Positions 46,929 through 53,810 of a stretch of 64,000 bases of DNA are shown here, one piece after another. The translations under genes were made by a program, and so were the position numbers. Numbering within the stretch: position 1 is the stretch's first letter; each line of letters starts with the position of its first letter. The notes beneath the pieces were generated by a model. That model had not been told where the DNA came from. It saw only the letters and a list, made by a program, of their open reading frames with translations, and made no database searches. The stretch is from Lichenibacterium minor (GTDB taxonomy: Bacteria > Pseudomonadota > Alphaproteobacteria > Rhizobiales > Beijerinckiaceae). The stretch spans positions 1 to 64,000 of the forward strand of contig NZ_QYBB01000002.1 of assembly GCF_004137685.1 (NCBI RefSeq), in the 5' to 3' direction.

Positions 46929-48134
46929 TCACTTCACCAGCGGGCAGCCGCCGTCGGCGAGGGGCCTGAACGCCCCATCGGCCGGGATGGTGGCTATGGG
47001 GGCGTAGACGTCCCACTCCGACGTCGACTCGCCCGGCGCCTTCACCCGGTAGGCGTACATGGCATGCACGGCGCGCCCGTCCGGCCGCACCGTCACGGTG
47101 CCGAACAGCGCGTCCTCGATGGGCTTGGCCTTCATCTCGGCCACCACGGCTTCGCCGTCGATCGTGTCGGCCTTCTTCACGGCACGGAGGTAGGCCAGCA
47201 CGGACGAGTAGACGCCGGCCTGGTTCTCGGTCGGCACGCGGCCGGGCATCTTCTCGGCGAAGCGCTTGGCGAAGGCGCGGCTCGCGTCGTCGCGGTCCCA
47301 ATAATAGGCCTCGGTGAGCAGCAGGCCCTGCGCGAGCGGCAGGCCGATGGCGTGGACGTCCGTGACCTGGGTGAAGAGCCCCGTCAGCTTCTGGGCGGGG
47401 GCGACGCCGAACTCGGCCGCCTGCTTGACGCCGTCGACCAGCGCCGTTCCGGTGTCGGCGAAGGCCACCGCATCGGCGCCCGACCCTTGCGCCTGGAGGA
47501 GGTAGGACGAAAAATCCGTGGTGCCGAGCGGGTGCTTGACCGAGCCCGCCACCGTGCCGCCCATCGCCTTGAAGGCCGCGGCCGTGTCGCGTTCGAGCGC
47601 GGCGCCGAGCGCGTAGTCGAAGGAGATGAAGTAGACGGACCTGGCCCCCACGCCCGTCAGGGCGCGGGCGGCGGCGTTGCCCATCGCCCAGGTGTCGAAG
47701 GTCCATTGCACCGTGGTGGGCTTGCAGAACTTGCCCGTGAGGTCGGAGGTGCCGACGTTGGCGGCGAGGAAGGTGCGGTGCTTGTCGGCGATGACGCCGT
47801 TGATCGCCAGGGCGACGCCGGAGTTCACCGCATCCGTCACGGCCGCGACGCCGTCCCGGTCGAGCCATTCGCGCACGATGGCGCTGCCGACGTCGGGCTT
47901 GTTGCCGTGGTCGCCGTAGAGGATCTGGACCTTGAGGCCGGGCGCTTCGCGGGCGAAATCGTCGGCGGCGAGCTGCGCCGCCACCACCGATCCCTTGCCC
48001 GACTGGTCGGCGAAGGGTCCGGAAGCGTCGTTGAGCACGCCGACCTTGATCGTGCCGTCCGGGATGTCGGCCAGGGCGGGCGCCGCCAGAAGGGCCACGG
48101 GGAAGGCGAAGGCGAGGCGGGCGGCGTGGCGCAA
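46929..48134 (-). CDS. Liv-type ABC transporter substrate-binding protein (orphan)
   Basis: A 401-residue periplasmic binding protein of the branched-chain amino-acid/amide (HAAT) family. A signal peptide ends APALADI (about residues 17-23). The mature start IKVGVLNDASGPFADQSGKG and the repeated GADAVAFADTGTALV-type segments are typical of short-chain amide, urea or aromatic-acid receptors. Start is TTG (complement of 48132-48134) with GGGAG seven bases upstream. No permease or ATPase is adjacent, so it must use a transporter encoded elsewhere or act as a receptor. It is divergent from minC. Confidence 0.85.
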   Translation of the reverse strand: MRHAARLAFAFPVALLAAPALADIPDGTIKVGVLNDASGPFADQSGKGSVVAAQLAADDFAREAPGLKVQILYGDHGNKPDVGSAIVREWLDRDGVAAVTDAVNSGVALAINGVIADKHRTFLAANVGTSDLTGKFCKPTTVQWTFDTWAMGNAAARALTGVGARSVYFISFDYALGAALERDTAAAFKAMGGTVAGSVKHPLGTTDFSSYLLQAQGSGADAVAFADTGTALVDGVKQAAEFGVAPAQKLTGLFTQVTDVHAIGLPLAQGLLLTEAYYWDRDDASRAFAKRFAEKMPGRVPTENQAGVYSSVLAYLRAVKKADTIDGEAVVAEMKAKPIEDALFGTVTVRPDGRAVHAMYAYRVKAPGESTSEWDVYAPIATIPADGAFRPLADGGCPLVK

Positions 48135-48235
48135 GGGCGTTCTCCCGATCTGTCGTTGTGTTCCCTCCTAGCCCGGCCGCCGGCGGCGCGCCAGCCGGCC
48201 GGCGCTGTGAAAATCCGCGCCGCTGCGATAGACCG

Positions 48236-48300
48236 TTAACCATCTTTAACGGTCTGTTAACCGTCCGGGCGTCAGATCGTGCGTGTTAAAGGAACCTTAA
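48236..48300 (+). promoter_or_regulatory. two TTAA-N7-TTAA (CtrA-type) sites upstream of minCDE
   Basis: TTAA boxes start at 48236, 48246, 48257, 48286 and 48297. The pairs 48246/48257 (TTAACGGTCTGTTAAC) and 48286/48297 (TTAAAGGAACCTTAA) have the exact seven-base spacing of CtrA sites; 48236 gives a TTAACCAT half-site. The second pair overlaps the ribosome-binding region of minC. GACCGTTAA/TTAACGGTC also forms a 9-bp dyad. In Sinorhizobium, minCD are reported to be under CtrA control, which makes this reading likely. Confidence 0.7.
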
Positions 48301-48305
48301 GCGGC

Positions 48306-49037
48306 ATGTCGGCTGAAGCCTCCCCCTCCACCCCCGTCCGGTTCCGCGGCCGCTCGCTGATGGCGCTGGTGCTGCGGCCCGAGCCGCCGATCGACGCCTG
48401 GCTGCTGGGCCTCGACGACCTGCTCGGCCGCTCGCCCGGCTATTTCACCAGCCGCCCCGTGGTGGCCGACCTCAGCGCCATGGCGGGCGAGAGCGACCAG
48501 CTGATCCGGCTAATGGACAAGCTGCAGGGCCGCAACATCCGCGTCATGGCGATCGAGGGCGCGGATCCCGAGCGGCTCGGCGCCGACGCGATCCGGCTGC
48601 CCCCCATGGTCGAGGGCGGCCGTCCGGCGTCCGCGCCGGCCATCCCCGACCCGGCGCAGCCCGACGCGGCCGCGCTGTCGGCCGCGCTGGCCGCGCAGCC
48701 GTCCCGGAGCGTGCCCTCGCTGATGATCGACAAGCCGGTGCGGTCCGGCCAGTCGATCACCTTCGCGGAAGGCGACGTGACGATCCTGGGATCGGTGGCG
48801 TCGGGCGCCGAGGTGATGGCGGGCGGGTCCATCCACATCTACGGCACGCTGCGGGGCCGCGCCATGGCGGGCTTCGCCCACAAGGACGGCCGCATCTTCT
48901 GCTCGAAGCTCCACGCGGAGCTGCTGGCGATCGACGGCGTCTACAAGACCGCGGACGAGATGGACGCGGCGCTGCGCGGCAAGGCCATCCAGGCCTGGAC
49001 CAGCGGCGACACGCTCGTCATCGCGGGTCTCGACTGA
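48306..49037 (+). CDS. minC: septum site-determining protein MinC
   Basis: A 243-residue inhibitor of FtsZ polymerisation that, with MinD, keeps the septum away from cell poles. The N-terminal domain (about residues 1-105) is alpha/beta with VVADLSAMAGES. After a Pro/Ala-rich linker comes the C-terminal right-handed beta-helix (about 145-240), with SGQSITFAEGDVTILGSVASG and GSIHIYGTLRGRAMAG, which binds MinD. Start chosen at ATG 48306; a GTG 27 bases upstream is less likely. It is the first gene of minCDE and is preceded by putative CtrA sites. Confidence 0.93.
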   Translation: MSAEASPSTPVRFRGRSLMALVLRPEPPIDAWLLGLDDLLGRSPGYFTSRPVVADLSAMAGESDQLIRLMDKLQGRNIRVMAIEGADPERLGADAIRLPPMVEGGRPASAPAIPDPAQPDAAALSAALAAQPSRSVPSLMIDKPVRSGQSITFAEGDVTILGSVASGAEVMAGGSIHIYGTLRGRAMAGFAHKDGRIFCSKLHAELLAIDGVYKTADEMDAALRGKAIQAWTSGDTLVIAGLD

Positions 49038-49064
49038 ATCATGGATATCGAAGGAGGCAGGGGC

Positions 49065-49880
49065 ATGTCGCAGGTCGTCGTGGTGACATCGGGCAAGGGT
49101 GGCGTCGGCAAGACCACGTCGACGGCCGCCATTGGGGCCGCGCTGGCGCAGTCGGGCCAGAACGTGGTGGTGGTCGACTTCGACGTCGGGCTGCGCAACC
49201 TCGACCTCATCCTGGGGGCCGAGCGGCGGGTGGTCTACGACCTCGTCAACGTGATCCAGGGTCACGCCAACCTCAGCCAGGCGCTGATCCGCGACAAGCG
49301 CTGCGAAACCCTCTACCTGCTCCCCGCCTCGCAGACGCGCGACAAGGACGCGCTGACCGAGGAAGGCGTCGAGCGCGTCATCGCCGAGCTGCGCACCCGC
49401 TTCGACTGGGTGATCTGCGACAGCCCGGCCGGCATCGAGCGCGGCGCCCAGCTCGCCATGCGCCACGCCGACCTCGCCATCATCGTGACCAACCCCGAAG
49501 TGTCGTCGGTGCGCGACAGCGACCGCATCATCGGCCTGCTCGATTCCAAGACCGTGAAGGCCGAGCGCGGCGAGTGGATGGAGAAGCTGCTGCTGCTCAC
49601 CCGCTACGACCACGCCCGCGCCCAGCGCGGCGACATGCTGAAGACCGAGGACGTGCTGGAGATCCTGTCGATCCCGCTGCTCGGCATCATCCCGGAATCG
49701 CAGGACGTGCTGCGCGCGTCCAACGTCGGCGCCCCCGTGACGCTGAACAACCCCACCAGCGTGCCCGCCAAGGCCTACATGGACGCGGCGCGGCGCCTGC
49801 GCGGCGAAGCGCTCGACGTGACGATCCCCCGCGACAAGAAGGGGATCATGGGCATGCTGTTCGGAAGGAAGGCCGCATGA
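49065..49880 (+). CDS. minD: septum site-determining ATPase MinD
   Basis: A 271-residue ParA-like ATPase that binds membrane when ATP-loaded and recruits MinC. The deviant Walker A is GKGGVGKT (about residues 10-17). IICDSPAGIE-type Walker B (here VICDSPAGIE) and the C-terminal amphipathic membrane helix around KKGIMGMLFGRK are present. An AGGAGG ribosome binding site precedes the ATG at 49065, choosing it over an ATG 24 bases earlier. The stop overlaps minE by four bases (ATGA). Confidence 0.97.
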   Translation: MSQVVVVTSGKGGVGKTTSTAAIGAALAQSGQNVVVVDFDVGLRNLDLILGAERRVVYDLVNVIQGHANLSQALIRDKRCETLYLLPASQTRDKDALTEEGVERVIAELRTRFDWVICDSPAGIERGAQLAMRHADLAIIVTNPEVSSVRDSDRIIGLLDSKTVKAERGEWMEKLLLLTRYDHARAQRGDMLKTEDVLEILSIPLLGIIPESQDVLRASNVGAPVTLNNPTSVPAKAYMDAARRLRGEALDVTIPRDKKGIMGMLFGRKAA

Positions 49881-50149
49881 AGCTCCTGAAGTTCCTCGGC
49901 GTCCGCGACAGCGCGCCGGTGGCGCGCGAGCGGCTGCAGATCCTGCTCGCCCACGAGCGCTCGCTCGTCGGCCGCTCCGACCTCGTGGCGATCCTGCGCG
50001 AGGAGATCCTGCAGGTCATCGCCAAGCACTGCGCCATCGACCGCGACAAGGTGCGGGTGAAGATGGCCAAGGGCGACACGCTGTCCACCCTCGAGGTCGA
50101 CCTCGAGATCCGCGCCCCCGCCAGCGGGACGATCGCGCTGGCGTCGTGA
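49877..50149 (+). CDS. minE: cell division topological specificity factor MinE
   Basis: A 90-residue protein that stimulates MinD ATPase and drives pole-to-pole oscillation. The N-terminal membrane/MinD-contact helix is in MKLLKFLG, then RERLQILLAHERS (the contact helix) and REEILQVIAKHCAID, followed by the beta-rich topological domain with TLEVDLEI. Its ATG overlaps the minD stop. A 25-bp hairpin follows 54 bases after its stop and probably ends the operon. Confidence 0.95.
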   Translation: MKLLKFLGVRDSAPVARERLQILLAHERSLVGRSDLVAILREEILQVIAKHCAIDRDKVRVKMAKGDTLSTLEVDLEIRAPASGTIALAS

Positions 50150-50202
50150 CGGGTCGGACGGAGTCGGATTCCAGCGGGCGGCGGGGCGAAAGCCTGCGCC
50201 GC

Positions 50203-50255
50203 CCGGTCGCGAGCCCGGGCGGCTTCGCTCCGAAGCCGCCCGGGCTCGCGACCGG
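50203..50255. repeat. perfect 25-bp inverted repeat (hairpin) after minE
   Basis: The left arm at 50203-50227 and the right arm at 50231-50255 are exactly complementary, with a three-base loop CTC (50228-50230). The arm contains GAGCCCGGGCGGCTTCG. It lies 54 bases after minE. No T-run follows, so it is either a very strong G+C-rich terminator or a palindromic extragenic element (REP/RPE-like). Confidence 0.75.
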
Positions 50256-50353
50256 CTCGCCCTTCGGCGGGGTTCGGGGCGGCACCCCCGAGGGATCACG
50301 GCCCCCGCGCGGGCCGGTGACCCGCGGCCGGGCCTGAGCGCCCCACCGGCCCT

Positions 50354-50491
50354 TCACCACACGGACAGGTCGTCGACGTCCGGTGCATCGCGGGAACCCG
50401 CGTCCCGGCCGGCGCCGACGGGGTTCGGCCTCCTCGCCCTGGCCAGCAGGGCCCGCAGGACCGTCAAGCAGGCATCGAGCAACCGCCTCAT
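50354..50491 (-). CDS. possible small protein (45 aa)
   Basis: A 45-codon frame: an amphipathic basic N-terminal helix (MRRLLDACLTVLRALLARAR), a Gly/Arg turn and an acidic end ...DVDDLSVW. The start is ATG (complement of 50489-50491), with only a weak GAG sequence upstream. The helix-plus-acidic-tail layout looks more like a real small protein than most random frames here. No family is recognised and it may be spurious. Otherwise the stretch 50256-50581 shows no gene. Confidence 0.3.
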   Translation of the reverse strand: MRRLLDACLTVLRALLARARRPNPVGAGRDAGSRDAPDVDDLSVW

Positions 50492-50581
50492 GACAATCTC
50501 GCCCAGCGATGGCGCCGGGAGATCGCGGCGCGTCGCGGGACGGATTATCAGCTTTCGATGCTTGTGGGAATATTTCCCACA

Positions 50582-51691
50582 TCACGGCGCCGCGTCGCGG
50601 TCCCGCCTCGGCCCGCCGCTGCGCGCGGGCGACGGGGCGACCATGGCCTGCAGCCGCCGCGTGACGGGCGCCTCGAAGAACCGGAACAGCGCCAGGGCGG
50701 CGGCCACGGAGGCGGCGACGAGGAGCACCGCATAGGCGACCGGGTCGAAGCGATGCGGGTCCGTGACCCGGGACACGACGTCGTGGATCGCGATGAACAG
50801 GGCCGAGTGGACGAGGTAGAGCGAGAACGAGGCATCCCCGAGCCGCGTGAGGGCGCGGGCCGGCCAGCTGGTCCCCGACGCCCCCATCCCGAGCGCCGAG
50901 GCGACCAGCGCCGCGGCCGGCACACCCCAGGCGAGGCCGCGCCAGGCCTGGGCGGAATCGATGGACGGGACGTAGGCGGCCACGCCGGCGAGGGCGGCGA
51001 GCGACAAGGCCACCCCGGCCCGGACGGGCACGCGCCACCCCGCCCGGTGGGCGAGGCCGAGCCACAGCCCGAACATGAACTCGAGCACGATGGGGTCCGC
51101 CCAGTAGAACAGCGGCCAGGGAAGCGCCACCAGGCGGCCGACCGACACCAGCCCGATCAGGGCTGCGGACAGGGCCGCCACCGCACGGGCGCGGGCCAAC
51201 CGGAGCGTCAGCGCGAAGCAGACGTAGAAGAACATCTCGTAGTTGAGCGTCCAGCCCAGCGAGTACACGGGGACATATGCGCCGTCTTCCGGCCGGAGCG
51301 CGGGCAGGAAGAGAAAGGAAGCGACGATGTGGGCCAGGGACGCGCGGGGCTGCCCGGGGAGGTGACCGAGCCGAAGCGCGATCAGGGCGAAGGCCGCGGT
51401 GAAGGCCCAATACAGCGGGGCGATGCGGAGCACACGCCGCGCCAAGAAAGGCCCGGCCGCGCCGGGACGGCCGAACAGGCGCTCGGACGCGACCACCATG
51501 ATGAAGCCGGACACGACGAAGAACAGATCCACGCCGAAGGCACCGATGGTGAGGTCAGGGAAGGGATCGGCGAACCCGCGGTGGTTCAGCTCGTTGCGGG
51601 CATGGAACACGACGACGATCAGGGCCGCCACGGCTCTGACGATCTGAAGCTGGAATATGGACCTGCCCATCGATGGCTCTGCGCGTTTCAT
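50582..51691 (-). CDS. acyltransferase 3 family membrane protein
   Basis: A 369-residue integral membrane protein of the OafA/NodX/ExoZ (AT3) family, with about ten membrane segments. The opening LQIVRAVAALIVVVFHAR carries the conserved R-x-x-A-x-x-V-x-x-H motif. FFVVSGFIMV and RRVLRIAPLYWA follow as expected. The family O-acylates surface polysaccharide, LPS or Nod factors. Start M at 51691 gives 12 residues before the motif region; an internal ATG at 51670 is possible. It stands alone, so the acylated glycan is unknown. Confidence 0.88.
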   Translation of the reverse strand: MKRAEPSMGRSIFQLQIVRAVAALIVVVFHARNELNHRGFADPFPDLTIGAFGVDLFFVVSGFIMVVASERLFGRPGAAGPFLARRVLRIAPLYWAFTAAFALIALRLGHLPGQPRASLAHIVASFLFLPALRPEDGAYVPVYSLGWTLNYEMFFYVCFALTLRLARARAVAALSAALIGLVSVGRLVALPWPLFYWADPIVLEFMFGLWLGLAHRAGWRVPVRAGVALSLAALAGVAAYVPSIDSAQAWRGLAWGVPAAALVASALGMGASGTSWPARALTRLGDASFSLYLVHSALFIAIHDVVSRVTDPHRFDPVAYAVLLVAASVAAALALFRFFEAPVTRRLQAMVAPSPARSGGPRRDRDAAP

Positions 51692-51898
51692 CCCCGCAGG
51701 TGCCTACCCGCGTTGTTTCGCACTGACCAGGACCGGGTGGCGTGCCGACGGCGGTGAGGCGGCCGGGCCGGGACATCCGGGAGATCGCCGTTTCGCCCCG
51801 TATGTCGGCGCCGCGATGAGCCCGCACCGCATCGGGCGCGGCCGCAACCCGGGGGGCCGCCGCCGCGTTCCCGTCGCACTGCCACCGGGGAGATCGTC

Positions 51899-52033
51899 AT
51901 GACCGCCATCGACCGTCGCATCTGGTGGGTCGTGGGGCTCGTCGTCCTCGCGCTCATGCTGTGGCTCCTGCTCGACCACCTGCTGTTTCCCACCCTGCCG
52001 GTGCCGGCGGGCGCCCCGTCCATCGCGCGCTGA
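51899..52033 (+). CDS. small single-pass membrane protein (44 aa)
   Basis: A 44-residue protein with a short basic N-terminus (TAIDRR) and one membrane segment (about residues 9-31, WWVVGLVVLALMLWLLL), then a Pro-rich outer tail. GGGGAG lies at a good distance before the ATG. Similar tiny proteins are common in G+C-rich alphaproteobacteria. The function is unknown. It is 72 bases before another small membrane protein, suggesting a small-protein cluster. Confidence 0.55.
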   Translation: MTAIDRRIWWVVGLVVLALMLWLLLDHLLFPTLPVPAGAPSIAR

Positions 52034-52105
52034 CGGGGCCCCGCAACTCCCGACCGCGCCGCGCGTTGGCCGCCACTGGATCGACGGCCAACGGCGGGGG
52101 ATGGG

Positions 52106-52240
52106 ATGTTCGGCAAAATCGGCGGCGGCGCGGGCTATGCCGTCATCATCCTGATCGTGGCGATCGCGGCCCTGCTCTTCGCCAGCCACGAATTCTTCCC
52201 CGCCTTCAACCCTGCGGGCGGGACCTCGGCGGCGAAGTAA
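52106..52240 (+). CDS. small single-pass membrane protein (44 aa)
   Basis: A 44-residue protein: FGKIGGGAG, then one membrane segment (about residues 11-27, YAVIILIVAIAALLFA), then SHEFFPAFNPAGG. A GGGGG run precedes the ATG at 52106; an out-of-frame ATG lies five bases before. No family is recognised. It is placed between the previous small membrane gene and a soluble unknown gene on the same strand. Confidence 0.5.
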   Translation: MFGKIGGGAGYAVIILIVAIAALLFASHEFFPAFNPAGGTSAAK

Positions 52241-52311
52241 ACCCCCTCCCCCGCGCCACGCCGCGAGCCAACGCGACGTCGACGCCCCCCCTCTGCACCT
52301 GGAGCATCGAC

Positions 52312-52743
52312 GTGGACGACGCCACCAAGTTCATCCGCATCTTCGGCGACCACCAGAAGCGCGCCACCTACGCGGGCCGCCTCCACATCCGCGACGCCAA
52401 CTTCATCGCGGACCTCAAGGCGCGCCTGTCGGGCTTCGCGGCGCGCGACAACGGCGCCCGGAACAGCGGCTGGCTGATCGACTTCTCGCCGACCCAGACC
52501 GACGACCTGACCGAGCGCTCGATGTTCCACGCCACCCTGACGTCGGCCAGCCAGGGCGAGCGACGGCTCGCCTTCCAGATCGGCCGCGATTGGGTCGAGA
52601 TCGGCGACGGCGCGATGGAAAGCTCGGTCCGCACGGACGGCGCCAACATCGACGCGGCGCTGCAGAGCGCCTTCCGCCGGGTGGTGCTGCGCTGGCCCTA
52701 CGGCACGATGGATCCCGCCAAGGTCAGGATGGCCGACGCCTGA
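52312..52743 (+). CDS. hypothetical protein (143 aa)
   Basis: A 143-residue soluble protein of mixed alpha/beta look, beginning DDATKFIRIFGDHQKRATYAG, with IRDANFIADLKARLSGFAAR and LAFQIGRDWVEIG later. No ATG is available at the N-terminus. GTG at 52312 is chosen because GGAG stands eight bases before it and the protein-like sequence begins there. There is no motif or known family. The 170 bases after it, up to the TetR gene, hold no gene that I can see. Confidence 0.6.
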   Translation: MDDATKFIRIFGDHQKRATYAGRLHIRDANFIADLKARLSGFAARDNGARNSGWLIDFSPTQTDDLTERSMFHATLTSASQGERRLAFQIGRDWVEIGDGAMESSVRTDGANIDAALQSAFRRVVLRWPYGTMDPAKVRMADA

Positions 52744-52915
52744 TCCAGGCCGGCCCGCCGCGCCCCTGCCTCGCCGCGGCTCCGGTTCGCCCGCCCGCGG
52801 GTGTCGCCCCCGCCCGACGAGGACGCCGACGGGCCGGAGCAGGCGACGGCGCCCGTCTCGTCGGGGACGGGTTCTTCGGGGGACGGGGTCGGAGGTGACG
52901 GCCGGGGAGCGGCAC

Positions 52916-53593
52916 CTATGACGACCGTTCGGCGTCCGCCCGCCCGTAGCGCAGCGTGAACATCGCCACGACCTCGTCGACCCGCTCCTCGATCTCGGCC
53001 CGGCCCATCGGCGGCGGGTCCTGCAGCACGAGGCGCGCCGTGTGGCATTGGGACGTCACGGCGCCGAGGAAGAGGCTGGCCGCGAGCTCCGCGTTCGCGC
53101 CCGTGAACTCGCCCCGGGCCCGCGCCGCTTCCAGGTACTCGGTCAGGCGACCCCGCGTCCGCTCCGGCCCCAGGGCGTAGAAGATGCGCCCGATGGCGGG
53201 GTCGCGCGGCGCTTCCGCCACGACGAGGCGCAGCAGCGACGTCACCTCGGGGCTCGTCATGGCCTCGAGCAGGTTGATCCCGAGGTCGCGGAGGATCTCG
53301 CCCATCGCGTTCGGCCGCTCGAAATCGGCGTCGAGCCGCCCGCGCAGCAGCCGCGCGCGGTTGCTCACCACCTCGGCGAAGAGCCCCTCCTTGCTGCTAA
53401 AGTGGCGGTACAGCGTTTCCTTCGACGCGCCGGCCCGCGCCGCGACGTCGCGCATCGTGGTCTCGGCGAAGCCCTGGGCCAGGAACACGGCCTCGGCGAC
53501 GGCCACGATCTCCTCGCGACGCCGTGCCCCGCGGGGCACAGGCCCTGGATCATTGTGGGACAGTTCCGTGGAGCCGCTTGACTTCGCACCCAT
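52916..53593 (-). CDS. TetR/AcrR-family repressor of the efflux operon
   Basis: A 225-residue TetR-type repressor. The HTH (about residues 22-70) contains EEIVAVAEAVFLAQGFAETT and VAARAGASKETLYRHFSSKE. The C-terminal ligand domain has VAEAPRDPAIGRIFYALGPER and LASLFLGAVTSQ, as in AefR/RutR-like drug-efflux regulators. It is divergent from emrA-emrB-nodT with about 217 bases between the starts, and a good TetR-type dyad lies 16 bases upstream of its start. It probably represses both directions and is released by an efflux substrate. Confidence 0.88.
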   Translation of the reverse strand: MGAKSSGSTELSHNDPGPVPRGARRREEIVAVAEAVFLAQGFAETTMRDVAARAGASKETLYRHFSSKEGLFAEVVSNRARLLRGRLDADFERPNAMGEILRDLGINLLEAMTSPEVTSLLRLVVAEAPRDPAIGRIFYALGPERTRGRLTEYLEAARARGEFTGANAELAASLFLGAVTSQCHTARLVLQDPPPMGRAEIEERVDEVVAMFTLRYGRADAERSS

Positions 53594-53608
53594 CCGCTCG
53601 CCTTATAT

Positions 53609-53626
53609 CCGAACCCACCGGTTCGG
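53609..53626. promoter_or_regulatory. putative TetR operator
   Basis: CCGAACC (53609-53615), CACC, GGTTCGG (53620-53626) forms a dyad next to TTATAT and TTAC sequences that could be promoter elements. It lies 16 bases upstream of the tetR start and about 185 bases before the efflux genes, the usual position for an AcrR-type operator. Confidence 0.6.
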
Positions 53627-53742
53627 TTACGCGCCTTCCCAACCTACAAGCCGCCGACGGCGCCGCATAGGGCCCGTCAGGCCATCGTCGGGGCGAAGCT
53701 CCGACGCGGACGCGTGAACGGGCCCCCGCTTTCGATCCGGCA

Positions 53743-53765
53743 TGTGTCAGCTGGAACATGACACA
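53743..53765. promoter_or_regulatory. second dyad upstream of the efflux operon
   Basis: TGTGTCA (53743-53749) and TGACACA (53759-53765) are exact inverse repeats with a nine-base spacer, about 46 bases before the emrA start. It could be a second operator or the binding site of another regulator such as MarR or LysR type. Confidence 0.4.
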
Positions 53766-53810
53766 CGCCGGCCCCGACCCAACGACGAACCAGCCCCGGA
53801 AGACCCCACG

